Counted from the stretch's first letter, positions 47,775 through 56,351 are shown. The stretch: 64,000 bases of DNA from Marinobacter maroccanus (GCF_002933275.1 NZ_PSSX01000007.1:62001-126000); one strand, 5' to 3'. Notes: generated from the sequence alone by a model not told the origin. Program-made: numbers and translations.

Positions 47775-48559
47775 TGAGCTTTATTACCGTCAACAATCTC
47801 TGGAAGGAATACGGTGACCAGGTGGTCCTGGAAAACCTGAACCTGAGCGTGAAACAGGGCGAATTCTGCACTCTGGTGGGCGCCTCCGGTTGTGGCAAAT
47901 CCACCTTCCTGAAAATGCTGCTGGGCCAGGAAACCCAGACCCGCGGCGAACTGTTACTGGAGGGCGAGGCCTTCCCCGGCGAGCCGGACCGAAACCGGGG
48001 TATCGTATTCCAACGCTACTCGGTATTCCCACACCTGACGGTGCGTCAGAACGTGCTGATGGGCCTGGAACTGGAACAGAAACCCTGGCTGGGCAAGCTG
48101 TTCGGCAGCGCCCGCCGCGAAGCCCTGGAGAAGGTGGATGCCATGCTGGAATCGGTGGGTTTGAGCCCGTCGGCCAACAAATGGCCCCACGAACTTTCCG
48201 GCGGCATGCAGCAACGGCTGGCCATTGCCCAGTCGCTGATCATGCGGCCACGGGTGCTCCTGCTGGACGAGCCCTTCGGCGCGCTGGATCCCGGTATAAG
48301 GGGCGACATGCACGATCTGCTGTTGAAACTCTGGCAGGAGACAGGCACCACAATCTTCATGGTGACACACGATCTGAAGGAAGGTTTTTACCTGGGTACC
48401 CGGCTGCTGGTGTTCGACAAGGTACGCAACGATCCCCATGACCCGCAAGCGTTCGGCGCCACCATCACCTACGACTTGCCGATTGGTCAGACTGATCGGA
48501 AGCTGTATGAGGACATCAACCAGTCGGTCAGTGAGACCGCAAGAAATCAGGCGGCCTGA
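47774..48559 (+). CDS. ABC transporter ATP-binding protein of the guanidine regulon
   Basis: The 261-residue ATPase is of the TauB/SsuB type: Walker A GASGCGKST at 36-44, signature LSGGMQQRLAIAQ near 144, Walker B VLLLDEPFGALD near 165, and switch His in MVTHDLKE near 200. The ATG shares one base with the permease stop. The C-terminal tail (FGATITYDLPIG...RNQAA) is longer than in TauB and is typical of the urea-carboxylase-linked subgroup. It would power uptake of guanidine or a related compound. Confidence 0.88.
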   Translation: MSFITVNNLWKEYGDQVVLENLNLSVKQGEFCTLVGASGCGKSTFLKMLLGQETQTRGELLLEGEAFPGEPDRNRGIVFQRYSVFPHLTVRQNVLMGLELEQKPWLGKLFGSARREALEKVDAMLESVGLSPSANKWPHELSGGMQQRLAIAQSLIMRPRVLLLDEPFGALDPGIRGDMHDLLLKLWQETGTTIFMVTHDLKEGFYLGTRLLVFDKVRNDPHDPQAFGATITYDLPIGQTDRKLYEDINQSVSETARNQAA

Positions 48560-48561
48560 AC

Positions 48562-48590
48562 GAAAAAGGGGCCGCCCGAAGGCAGCCCCT
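48562..48590 (-). terminator. Terminator after exaA
   Basis: On the minus strand AGGGGCTGCC-TTCG-GGCGGCCCCT is followed by TTTTTC, 36 bases past the exaA stop. It also separates exaA from the converging ABC ATPase gene. Confidence 0.85.
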
Positions 48591-48625
48591 GTTACTCGCC
48601 GGCTCGAGGCCGGTATCCGTCGCGA

Positions 48626-50401
48626 TCAGTTGCTGGCTACGCGATCACTAGGCAGCTTGAATGTCCAGACGGTACCACCCTGGTTGAAGTCCTTGACCAC
48701 CTTGGCCACTTCACCACCCCAGAGCGGAACCGCACCGCCCCAGCCGGTTGAAACCGAGACATACTGCTCACCGTCCATGGTCCAGGTCACCGGCGTGCCG
48801 ACAACGCCGGAACCGGTGTTGAAGCGGTAGAGCTCTTCCCCGGTCTTGGCGTCGAACGCCTTCAGGTAACCTTCCGGAGTGCCGGTGAATACCAGGTTGC
48901 CTGCGGTGGTCATCACGCCACCCCATAGCGGGGCCGGGTTCTCATAGCGCCAGACTTCTTCACCGGTTTTCGGATCCATGGCCCTCAACACACCAATATA
49001 CTCGTCGTTGGCCGGTTTGATGGTGAAGCCTGCCCCCAGAAACGCCGCGCCTTTCTTATAGGAAACTGGCTCGTTCCAGATATCCATGGACCATTCATTG
49101 GACGGCACATAGAACAGACCGGTGTCCTGGCTAAAGGCCATCGGCATCCAGTTCTTGCCACCCAGGAAGGCTGGCTGGGCCACGACCGTCTCGCCCTTGT
49201 TACCGTCGAGGTCCGCCGGGTTACCGGGACGCCCGCCATCAGTAAAGATCGGACGACCAGTCTCCGGATCCAGGCCTTCGGCCCAGGTGATCTTGTCCAC
49301 GAACGGGAAGCCACGAATGAAGTCGCCATTCTCCCGGTTCAGAACGTAGAAGAAACCGTTACGGTCGGCAGTCGCCGCGGCTTTGACGGTTTTGCCGTTC
49401 TCCTCGTAATCGAAGGAGATCAGCTCGTTGACGCCGTCATAATCCCAGCCATCGTTCGGGGTGGTCTGGAAGTGCCACTTGATACTGCCATCGTCCGGGT
49501 CGATCGCCAGACGGGATGACGAGAACAGGTTATCGCCGGGGCGCAGGTGCGAGTTCCAGGGCGCAGGGTTACCGGTACCGAAAAACAGGGAATCGGTATC
49601 CGGATCATAGGTGCCGCCCAGCCAGGTTGCTGCGCCGCCGTTCTTCCACATTTCGCCGGGCCAGGTTACCCCTGCCTTGCCGCCGGAAATGCCATTTTCG
49701 ACCTTCTTGCCATCCTTGTAGACATACCCCATATGGCCTTCGACGGTCGGCCGAGTCCAGACCAGATCGCCGGTGTTGGCGTCGTAGGCCTCAACCTTGC
49801 CGACAATACCGAATTCACCGCCTGAAACACCGGTAATAACCTTGCCCTTCACGACAATCGGTGCGGCAGTGATCGCATAGCCGGCCTGATAATCGGCCAC
49901 CTTCTTGATCCACATCGGCTTGCCGGTGTCCTTGTTCAGGGCAACCAGCTTGGCATCGAGTGTGCCGAAAATCACCTTGTCGCCGTAGATGGCAGCGCCA
50001 CGGTTCACCACGTCACAGCAAGGCATGATGCCGTCCGGCAGGCGGGCATCGTACTGCCAGATTTCCTCGCCAGTTCTGGCATCAATTGCGTAAATGCGTG
50101 AGTAGGAGGCGGTCACATACATGACGCCATCCTTGATCAGCGGCTGGGATTCCTGACCACGCTGCTTCTCGCCGCCGAAGGAGAATGCCCAGGCCGGCTG
50201 CAGATACTGAATGTTGCCGGTGTTCAGGTCTTCCAGAATGCTGTATCGCTGGCCTTGGGTGCCCATGCCATAGCTGACAATGTCTTCCGGGGTGTTGTGA
50301 TCGTTGATGATATCTTCGTCGGTTACCGCATGGGCCCCGTAGGAAACAGCCATAGCCAAGGCGCTGGCCGCAATGCGAATCCCGAACTTGTTGGTTCTCA
50401 T
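48626..50401 (-). CDS. exaA: PQQ-dependent alcohol dehydrogenase, lanthanide-type metal site
   Basis: The 591-residue periplasmic quinoprotein has a signal peptide (cleavage near AHA-VTD at 25) and eight beta-propeller W-motifs. It has the vicinal Cys pair C128-C129 (PCCDVVNRG) and probable metal ligands E196, N278 and catalytic D320. Two residues later stands D322 (WDYDGVNE), the extra Asp that marks XoxF, ExaF and PedH lanthanide enzymes; calcium enzymes have Ser, Thr or Ala there (ExaA has WDFSG from memory). It oxidises primary alcohols and aldehydes, feeding the cytochrome encoded 1.2 kb away. The ATG at 50401 has GGAGAG upstream. A class I box lies 130-156 bases upstream. Confidence 0.93.
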   Translation of the reverse strand: MRTNKFGIRIAASALAMAVSYGAHAVTDEDIINDHNTPEDIVSYGMGTQGQRYSILEDLNTGNIQYLQPAWAFSFGGEKQRGQESQPLIKDGVMYVTASYSRIYAIDARTGEEIWQYDARLPDGIMPCCDVVNRGAAIYGDKVIFGTLDAKLVALNKDTGKPMWIKKVADYQAGYAITAAPIVVKGKVITGVSGGEFGIVGKVEAYDANTGDLVWTRPTVEGHMGYVYKDGKKVENGISGGKAGVTWPGEMWKNGGAATWLGGTYDPDTDSLFFGTGNPAPWNSHLRPGDNLFSSSRLAIDPDDGSIKWHFQTTPNDGWDYDGVNELISFDYEENGKTVKAAATADRNGFFYVLNRENGDFIRGFPFVDKITWAEGLDPETGRPIFTDGGRPGNPADLDGNKGETVVAQPAFLGGKNWMPMAFSQDTGLFYVPSNEWSMDIWNEPVSYKKGAAFLGAGFTIKPANDEYIGVLRAMDPKTGEEVWRYENPAPLWGGVMTTAGNLVFTGTPEGYLKAFDAKTGEELYRFNTGSGVVGTPVTWTMDGEQYVSVSTGWGGAVPLWGGEVAKVVKDFNQGGTVWTFKLPSDRVASN

Positions 50402-50530
50402 GGTTGCGCTCTCCAAGTCTCTTGTTTTTCGGTTCTGTGTTCGTTTCAGGCCGAACCGGGAACTTTTCCCGCCTCTGATACGATTCTTCGCCTTGAGGGC
50501 AAAACCAACAATTGCTCCCCGGAACAGGTT

Positions 50531-50557
50531 TTCTCATCACTTGGTAGTACGACTACC
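50531..50557 (-). promoter_or_regulatory. Class I box upstream of exaA, with dyad
   Basis: CTCATCACTTGGTAGTA is followed by CGACTACC, so the right part forms the dyad GGTAGT-ACG-ACTACC. It matches the exaC box in 16 of 17 bases. It lies 130-156 bases before the exaA ATG, just outside the end of the pedG-like gene. Confidence 0.6.
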
Positions 50558-50592
50558 CCGAATCTTCCGGCCCGGGCGCATCGAGCGAACCA

Positions 50593-51549
50593 TCAGAGAT
50601 TCCCTTCGGCCCTGGCAATGGCCTGCTCATCGAGGAAGGCCCGGTAGTAGCCTGGCACGCTGTAGCGAAGATTCTGGCTGGCCATGAGTTCATTCATCTC
50701 TCCGGTTTTCACCAGCCTGTCGACGATGGCCTCCAGGGCATAACCCAGCTGCCGATGGGTATGTTTGATCGCCATGCCCACATCCCAGACCTGCTTGCCG
50801 ATGCCCGGGAAGCCGTTGCCGGCGGCCTTGAAGGCCTTGTTCTCGGATTTCGCCAGTTCGTGATCTATCTCCGACCGCATGCCCATGACAGCGCTGACCT
50901 CACCGTTACGCATTGCCTCGAACGCCTCGGCCACCTTGTGGAAGTGACGCACCTGTTCCCGCATACGGCCGCCAAACGCTGAGGTCAGGTAAAAGTCGGG
51001 AAGGGTATCGATCTCGACGCCGATCGGGTTGTACTGGAACACCGCCACGGTTTCGACACTGTCGAGCTTTTCCGGGTTGTAAGCTATCTGCCAGGTTTCC
51101 TGCTGGTAAGGGCCGAACAGCACAACCTGCTCGTTGATGTATTCGCCGGTGGAATCCTGCATGTAGGCGTAGGTCTTGTCGTAGGGCACGCGCAGCATCA
51201 CGTCGGCAAGCCGCTGCTTGGCCAGGTAGTGGCCTTTCCAGACGTTGTTGCGCAAGTCGTCACCGAGGTTTTCATCCGGGATAATCCAGTGCACCTTGAA
51301 TTCAACGCCCATTTCCTCGGCAATACGGCGGCCGAGTTCGATATCGATGCCCCGGGGCTCGCCATCTACCTGGTAGGAGTAAGGCGGAAAATTCTCGTAG
51401 ACGCCCACTTTCAGGTAGCCGGACTCCAGAATGATGTCGTAGGTGCGATCCGCAGGCCGGTTGAGGAGTTCGTTTCCGTCGTTAACCTCCTGGGCAAGGA
51501 CAAACTGGGCAAATAGCAACAGGGCAAGCATTCGAGACAGTATTTTCAT
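50593..51549 (-). CDS. Quinoprotein dehydrogenase-associated substrate-binding protein (MxaJ/XoxJ/PedG-like)
   Basis: The 318-residue periplasmic protein has a Sec signal (LLFAQFVLA-QEV) and the family-3 solute-binding fold: YLKVGVYENFPPYSYQVDGEPRGI-type lobe one (near 50) and a long central insert, ending RYSVPGYYRAFLDEQ. The group always neighbours PQQ dehydrogenase and cytochrome genes; it may help assembly or activation rather than transport. It lies between exaA and the cytochrome gene on the same strand. GTGGGAG precedes the ATG. Confidence 0.85.
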   Translation of the reverse strand: MKILSRMLALLLFAQFVLAQEVNDGNELLNRPADRTYDIILESGYLKVGVYENFPPYSYQVDGEPRGIDIELGRRIAEEMGVEFKVHWIIPDENLGDDLRNNVWKGHYLAKQRLADVMLRVPYDKTYAYMQDSTGEYINEQVVLFGPYQQETWQIAYNPEKLDSVETVAVFQYNPIGVEIDTLPDFYLTSAFGGRMREQVRHFHKVAEAFEAMRNGEVSAVMGMRSEIDHELAKSENKAFKAAGNGFPGIGKQVWDVGMAIKHTHRQLGYALEAIVDRLVKTGEMNELMASQNLRYSVPGYYRAFLDEQAIARAEGNL

Positions 51550-51638
51550 TGTTTTCTCCCACCTTTTCTCTCAACGACGAAGGGCCGGCACAGGGCCGAC
51601 CCGAATTCAGGCGTTCGTTTTGCTAGAAGCCGTGCTCA

Positions 51639-52067
51639 TCACTCTGGCTTGGGCAGGGATTCCACATAGGTGCGGATCGCCCACATGGCGTTCTGGTCCA
51701 TGCTCTTTTTCCAGGACGGCATGCCCCGGTCGGTACCATTCATCACCCGGCCGATGTAGTACTCGTCATCCCACTCGGTCAGCTCGCGAAGATCCGGTGT
51801 CAGGCCGCCGGACATCGCCCGGATGCCGTGGCAGGCGGCACAGTTACCAGCGTAGGCACTCTCGCCGACCTTGACCGCCTGGGCGTTGAACTCGCCGAAT
51901 TCATTGCCTTCACGGAACGGATTCTCAATGCGGACGTCATCGCCCAGCTCCGGCAGATTGCCCGTATCCACTTCCTGTGGTGTGACATTGCCGTGGGCAA
52001 TAGCGAAGCCGGCCAGGCCAAGCATGGCCGCAGCCAAGATGGTTTTGAGTGAAAAGGACATTGCCAT
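51639..52067 (-). CDS. Cytochrome c-550 (PedF/ExaB-like)
   Basis: The 142-residue periplasmic cytochrome has a signal peptide (cleavage after AIA near 24), one haem site CAACH (76-80) and probable axial M116 in RGMPSWK. It accepts electrons from PQQ-ADH and hands them to the terminal oxidase. It is the first of the minus-strand cytochrome-pedG-exaA set, though exaA has its own box. AGAGGTAAG precedes the ATG. It is divergent from the pedA1-like operon across 260 bases with two class I boxes. Confidence 0.9.
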   Translation of the reverse strand: MAMSFSLKTILAAAMLGLAGFAIAHGNVTPQEVDTGNLPELGDDVRIENPFREGNEFGEFNAQAVKVGESAYAGNCAACHGIRAMSGGLTPDLRELTEWDDEYYIGRVMNGTDRGMPSWKKSMDQNAMWAIRTYVESLPKPE

Positions 52068-52195
52068 TGGTCTTACCTCTGTTATTGGATTCCCCGTGGT
52101 TGGCTGTTGGATTTGTCAGTTGCCAACTTGCTGATCTCCAGTCTAGGAATCCCCATGTCCAATCCGAATGCCACTTTGGGGTTTTTGGCTTAGTT

Positions 52196-52247
52196 CCTTG
52201 GTAGTAGATGTTTGGTCCCCGAGCGAAAATCTCATCCTTTGGTACTG
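52196..52247. promoter_or_regulatory. Two class I boxes in the cytochrome/ABC divergent promoter
   Basis: CCTTGGTAGTAGATG (52196-52210) is identical to part of the exaC box, and CTCATCCTTTGGTACTG (52231-52247) matches its other half. They lie 129 bases from the cytochrome ATG and 81 bases from the binding-protein ATG respectively, in the same orientation. Confidence 0.6.
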
Positions 52248-52327
52248 CCTGATTCCTACTTTCTGAATATTTCCGGGCGTTTCCCCCTTCCATAAGCTGG
52301 AGGCACAACATCAAACCGGAGAACCCC

Positions 52328-53500
52328 ATGTCTTTTCTGTCCCGGACAGTGGCCATTTCACTGATCACACTGGCGGCAGCAAGCCCGCTTCAGGCTGAGA
52401 CCCTCGATGTGCGGATTGGCTATCTCCAGTGGGTACCGCATCAGGGGCCGGTGCTTTCCAATATCATTCCGGAACCTGAGGACGCCGGCCTGCGAGGCGC
52501 CGAACTGGCCATCAACGACAACAGCACCACCGGCAAGTTTCTGGGCCAGACCTACTCACTCCAGAGTGAGGTTGCCGATTCGGAAGAAGGCGCCATCGCA
52601 GCCTTTGATGCCATGCGCGAGAATGGTTTCGACCTGTTTGTGGTGAATGCGCCTGCCTCGACCCTGAAAGCCCTCACCGAAAAGGCCGGCGACAACACCC
52701 TGATCTTCAACGCTGGCGCCAAGGACGATGCCCTGCGCACCGGCCAGTGCCACGTCAACCTGCTGCACACCATGCCCAGCTATTCGATGCTCACCGATGC
52801 GCTCGGCCAGTGGCTGAATCAGCGACGCTGGGATGAGGTTTTCCTGATTACCGGGCCGACTCAAGCAGACAAGGGCTGGGCCGATGCCTTCCGGCGCTCG
52901 GCCAAGCGTTTCGGGCTGGAGATCGTCGAAGACAAGCCCTGGACCTTTGACGCCGACCTGCGTCGCACCGCCTCCAAGGAACTGCCCCTGTTTACCCAGG
53001 CCAGCGATTACGACGCGGTGGTGGTGGCTGACGTGCGGGGCGATTTTGGCGAGTACGTGCCGTTCAATACCTGGCTGCCGCGCCCGGTGGTGGGCACCCA
53101 GGGCATGTCACCGGTCACCTGGCATCGGGTGGTGGAAAGCTGGGGTGCGGCGCAACTCCAGAACCGTTTCCGCGAATTGGCTGGGCGGGATATGAACGGT
53201 GAAGACTACGCGGCTTGGGCTGCCATTCGCTCAATGGGTACGGCAGTGACCGACCTGAACTCTGCGAACCCCACTGACATCCGAAATTTCCTGTTCAGCG
53301 ACAAATTCCAGTTGGCCGCGTTCAAGGGCCGCAAGCTCACCTTCCGCGACTGGAACGGCCAGCTGAGACAGCCGATTCCACTGGTTCATCCCCGGGGACT
53401 GGTAGCACGAGCTCCATTCGAAGGCTTCCTGCACCCGAACACCGAAATGGACACCCTCGGCTTTGACAGACCTGAGAGCGAGTGTCGGATTAACGGCTGA
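52328..53500 (+). CDS. PQQ-ADH-system ABC substrate-binding protein (PedA1-like)
   Basis: The 390-residue periplasmic protein has a signal peptide (cleavage near LQA-ETL at 24) and the type I branched-chain-amino-acid-like fold used in PQQ-dependent alcohol dehydrogenase clusters. GYLQWVPHQGP and GLRGAELAINDNSTTG begin lobe one; TGQCHVNLLHTMPSY is in the middle. Related genes sit in the ped cluster of Pseudomonas putida, where PedA1A2BC is implicated in lanthanide uptake. It heads a four-gene plus-strand operon and has GGAGAACC before the ATG. Confidence 0.85.
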   Translation: MSFLSRTVAISLITLAAASPLQAETLDVRIGYLQWVPHQGPVLSNIIPEPEDAGLRGAELAINDNSTTGKFLGQTYSLQSEVADSEEGAIAAFDAMRENGFDLFVVNAPASTLKALTEKAGDNTLIFNAGAKDDALRTGQCHVNLLHTMPSYSMLTDALGQWLNQRRWDEVFLITGPTQADKGWADAFRRSAKRFGLEIVEDKPWTFDADLRRTASKELPLFTQASDYDAVVVADVRGDFGEYVPFNTWLPRPVVGTQGMSPVTWHRVVESWGAAQLQNRFRELAGRDMNGEDYAAWAAIRSMGTAVTDLNSANPTDIRNFLFSDKFQLAAFKGRKLTFRDWNGQLRQPIPLVHPRGLVARAPFEGFLHPNTEMDTLGFDRPESECRING

Positions 53501-53541
53501 GCCTATGGCGGCCAACGTTCAAAACAAGAAGGAGTCACACC

Positions 53542-54516
53542 ATGAAAACCCTGTTCAAACAGACGGCGCTGGCCGCCATGATCGGCCTGTCGACACCGGC
53601 ACTGGCCAGCGTGGCCTATGTGTCCAACGAGAAAGATAACACCCTGTCGGTGATTGATACCGAAACCCAGGAAGTGATTGAGACCATCAGTGTCGGCCAG
53701 CGGCCCCGGGGTATCCTGCTGTCCAAGGACTTTACCAAGCTGTACATCTGTGCCAGCGACGACGACACGGTTCAGGTGCTGGATCTGGCCACCCGCAAGA
53801 TTGTGGATACCCTGCCCTCCGGTGAAGATCCGGAGCAGTTCGCGCTGCACCCGAACAACAAGCACCTGTACATCGCCAACGAGGACGACGCCATCGTGAC
53901 GGTGGTGGATGTGGATACCAAGGATGTTCTGGCCCAGATTGATGTGGGCATCGAGCCCGAAGGGATGGCGGTAAGCCCCGACGGCAAGTGGGCGGTGAAC
54001 ACCTCCGAAACCACCAGCATGCTGCACTGGATCAACACCGAAACCTTCGAGATCGAAAAGAACATTGTGGTGGGCCAGCGCCCGCGCCACGTGGAGTTCA
54101 GCAAGGACAGCAAGATTGCCTGGGCCTCCACGGAAATCGGCGGCACCGTGCACATCATCGACGTCGACAACCTGGAGCAGATCCACGAGATGTCCTTCAA
54201 GGTGCCTGGCGTGAATCAGGATCGGGTCCAGCCGGTAGGCATTGAACTGACGTCCGATGGCAAATACGCCTTCGTCGCGCTCGGCCCCTCCAATCATGTA
54301 GCGGTTGTTGATGCCCAGACCTATGAGGTTTTGGACTACCTGCTGGTGGGCGCCCGGGTGTGGCAGCTGGATCTGGACAAGGATGAGAAGCACCTCTACA
54401 CCACCAACGGCGTGTCCGGCGATGTCTCCGTGATCGATGTGGAAGACTTGAAGGTCATCAAGTCCATCAAGGTAGGCCGCTACCCCTGGGGTGTGGTCAT
54501 TGATCCGACGTCATGA
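53542..54516 (+). CDS. YVTN beta-propeller protein of the PQQ-ADH ABC system (PedA2-like)
   Basis: The 324-residue protein has a Sec signal (cleavage near ALA-SVA at 24) and seven YVTN-type repeats, for example VAYVSNEKDNTLSVID, LYICASDDDTVQVLD and LYTTNGVSGDVSVID. It is the partner found next to PQQ-linked ABC transporters and presumably faces the periplasm to bind a ligand or metal complex. It follows the binding protein by 41 bases with AGGAG upstream and overlaps the ATPase gene by four bases (ATGA). Confidence 0.87.
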   Translation: MKTLFKQTALAAMIGLSTPALASVAYVSNEKDNTLSVIDTETQEVIETISVGQRPRGILLSKDFTKLYICASDDDTVQVLDLATRKIVDTLPSGEDPEQFALHPNNKHLYIANEDDAIVTVVDVDTKDVLAQIDVGIEPEGMAVSPDGKWAVNTSETTSMLHWINTETFEIEKNIVVGQRPRHVEFSKDSKIAWASTEIGGTVHIIDVDNLEQIHEMSFKVPGVNQDRVQPVGIELTSDGKYAFVALGPSNHVAVVDAQTYEVLDYLLVGARVWQLDLDKDEKHLYTTNGVSGDVSVIDVEDLKVIKSIKVGRYPWGVVIDPTS

Positions 54517-55235
54517 CCATTGAAGCGAGCAACCTGAGCTTTCGTTACGGCGAGAAGCCGGTGCTCCGTGAGGTCAGCTTTGCGCTGACCTCTGGCCGTT
54601 TTCACGCCCTGCTCGGGCCCAACGGCGCCGGCAAATCAACCCTGTTTGGTTTGCTCACCCGCCTGCTTGCCCTGCAGCAGGGCGAACTCCTACTGGCCGG
54701 GCAGTCCCTGAAAAATCAGCCGGCCGAGGCCATGCGCCGGATCGGCGTGGTGTTCCAGCAGAACGCCCTGGATCTGGATCTGACGGTTCGCCAGAACCTG
54801 CAATATCACGCCGCCTTGCATGGTCTTTCCCGCAAGGAAGCCAGGGTTCGGGGTGACCGGGAGCTGGAACGCTTCAGCCTGCTGGACCGGGCCAACGATG
54901 CCGTCCGCCAGCTCAACGGCGGCCACCGCCGGCGGGTGGAAATTGCCCGCGCCCTGCTGCATGAACCCTCGCTGCTGTTGCTCGACGAACCCACGGTGGG
55001 CCTGGACGTGGCCAGCCGCAGAGCGCTCAACGAGCACGTCCGAACCCTGTGCGAGGAAGACGGCATGACCGTGCTCTGGGCAACGCACCTGATCGAAGAG
55101 GTCCGGTCAGACGACCGGGTCCTGATCCTGCATCAGGGCCAGTTGCTGGCCGACGACAAAGGCCAGGCCATCTGCGAAGCCGAAGGCACCCGGGATCTGG
55201 CCGAAACCTTCCATTCCCTGACCGGAGCCGGCTGA
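54513..55235 (+). CDS. ABC transporter ATP-binding protein (PedB-like)
   Basis: The 240-residue ATPase has Walker A GPNGAGKST at 35-43, a signature varied to LNGGHRRRVEIARAL near 130, Walker B LLLLDEPTVGLD near 153 and switch His in WATHLIEE near 190. It resembles ABC-2-type ATPases, which pair with PedC-like permeases, and is coupled to the YVTN gene by a four-base overlap. The permease starts two bases after its stop. Confidence 0.88.
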   Translation: MTIEASNLSFRYGEKPVLREVSFALTSGRFHALLGPNGAGKSTLFGLLTRLLALQQGELLLAGQSLKNQPAEAMRRIGVVFQQNALDLDLTVRQNLQYHAALHGLSRKEARVRGDRELERFSLLDRANDAVRQLNGGHRRRVEIARALLHEPSLLLLDEPTVGLDVASRRALNEHVRTLCEEDGMTVLWATHLIEEVRSDDRVLILHQGQLLADDKGQAICEAEGTRDLAETFHSLTGAG

Positions 55236-55236
55236 T

Positions 55237-56043
55237 ATGAAAGCAGCTCACTACTGGCACTGTTTCGTAGGCATCCAGACTCGTGAATGGCTGCGCTTCT
55301 GGCAGCAGCGCACCCGCTTCGCCAGCGCCCTGGTCCGGCCACTGCTCTGGCTGGTGGTGTTTGCCGCCGGGTTCCGTGCGGTTCTGGGCATTTCCATCAT
55401 CCCGCCCTATCAGACCTACATCACCTACGAGACCTACATTGCCCCCGGTCTGTGCGGCATGATCATCCTGTTCAACAGCATGCAGGGCGCCCTGTCCATG
55501 GTTTATGACCGGGAGCTGGGCAGCATGCGGGTTCTCCTGATGAGCCCCCTGCCCCGACCTTTCCTGCTGGTGACCAAACTGCTGGCCATGGGTGTAGTGT
55601 CCATCGGCCAGGTGTATGTGTTCCTGCTGCTGGCACTGCTGGTGGATGTGGAACCACCGCTCTGGGGCTACCTGGCCGTGTTGCCAGCGTTGATTCTTAC
55701 CAGCCTGATGCTGGGCGCGTTGGGCCTGCTGATCGCCACCTGGATCAAGCAACTGGAGAACTTCGCCGGGGTGATGAACTTCGTCATCTTCCCGATGTTC
55801 TTCATGTCCTCGGCGCTCTATCCGCTCTGGCGCATGAACGAGGCCAGTCCCTGGCTGTACTGGATCTGCCAGTTTAATCCGTTCACCCATGCTGTAGAGG
55901 CGATCCGGTTTTCGCTCTATCTGGAATGGAATCCGATGGCTTACGGGATTACCACCGGAGTAACTGTAGTTCTGGCATTACTGGCCACGGCAGGATTCCG
56001 GCCTCAGAGGACCAGGATACTCGGGACCTCCAGGCCGGCTTGA
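55237..56043 (+). CDS. ABC-2-type permease (PedC-like)
   Basis: The 268-residue permease has six membrane segments and the ABC-2 features YIAPGLCGMIILFNSMQGALSM-like central helix (about 68-88) and YDRELGSMRVLLMSPLPR coupling region near 90. FPMFFMSSALYPLWRM is near 186. ABC-2 permeases usually export, yet the ped homologues are tied to lanthanide uptake; the direction is therefore unsettled. It is last in the operon and followed by the second palindromic repeat. Confidence 0.87.
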   Translation: MKAAHYWHCFVGIQTREWLRFWQQRTRFASALVRPLLWLVVFAAGFRAVLGISIIPPYQTYITYETYIAPGLCGMIILFNSMQGALSMVYDRELGSMRVLLMSPLPRPFLLVTKLLAMGVVSIGQVYVFLLLALLVDVEPPLWGYLAVLPALILTSLMLGALGLLIATWIKQLENFAGVMNFVIFPMFFMSSALYPLWRMNEASPWLYWICQFNPFTHAVEAIRFSLYLEWNPMAYGITTGVTVVLALLATAGFRPQRTRILGTSRPA

Positions 56044-56058
56044 TATGGTGCCAGTGGT

Positions 56059-56245
56059 CAGCGGGGAGAAGGTTTCCAAAACACGCTCCTTACGGCACCC
56101 CTCCGGGGTCCGGCCTGCAATCATAGATTGCAGTCGTTTGGCTGTCGCATGAAGCTTCGCTTCATAAGCGCTCGGCCTCACCCCTGTGACGCTTGGGCTC
56201 CGCCATCCCTGGCTCCGCACAGTTTTGGAAACCTTCTCCCCGCTG
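56059..56245. repeat. Palindromic intergenic repeat, copy 2 (24-bp perfect arms)
   Basis: Arms 56059-56082 and 56222-56245 are perfectly complementary and share the inner CCAAAAC/GTTTTGG and the 43-base CGCTTGGGCTCC... block with copy 1. The outer arm sequence is different. Inside are extra small hairpins (ACCCCTCCGGGGT, CTGCAATCATAGATTGCAG, TGAAGCTTCGCTTCA) absent from copy 1, so the element is about 75 bases longer. It lies 16 bases after the permease stop. Confidence 0.85.
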
Positions 56246-56278
56246 CCCACCCATACTCCTTGCAAACCGCCAAAACCG

Positions 56279-56328
56279 GTAGGTCGGGTTAGACTTCGTA
56301 GGTCGGATTAGCAAAGCGTAATCCGACA
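56279..56328. repeat. GTAGGTCGGATTAG-type palindromic repeat
   Basis: A half unit (56279-56292) and a full unit (56298-56328, GTAGGTCGGATTAG...GTAATCCGACA) of a REP-like palindrome common in proteobacterial intergenic regions. Three more units occur at 59766-59894. Confidence 0.8.
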
Positions 56329-56351
56329 GACTGCGGACACCCTCGATCAAC

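Noticed and set aside
53503..54393. 296-codon minus-strand frame opposite the YVTN protein
   Set aside because: It is antisense to a clear seven-repeat propeller protein; such mirror frames are common in GC-rich coding DNA.
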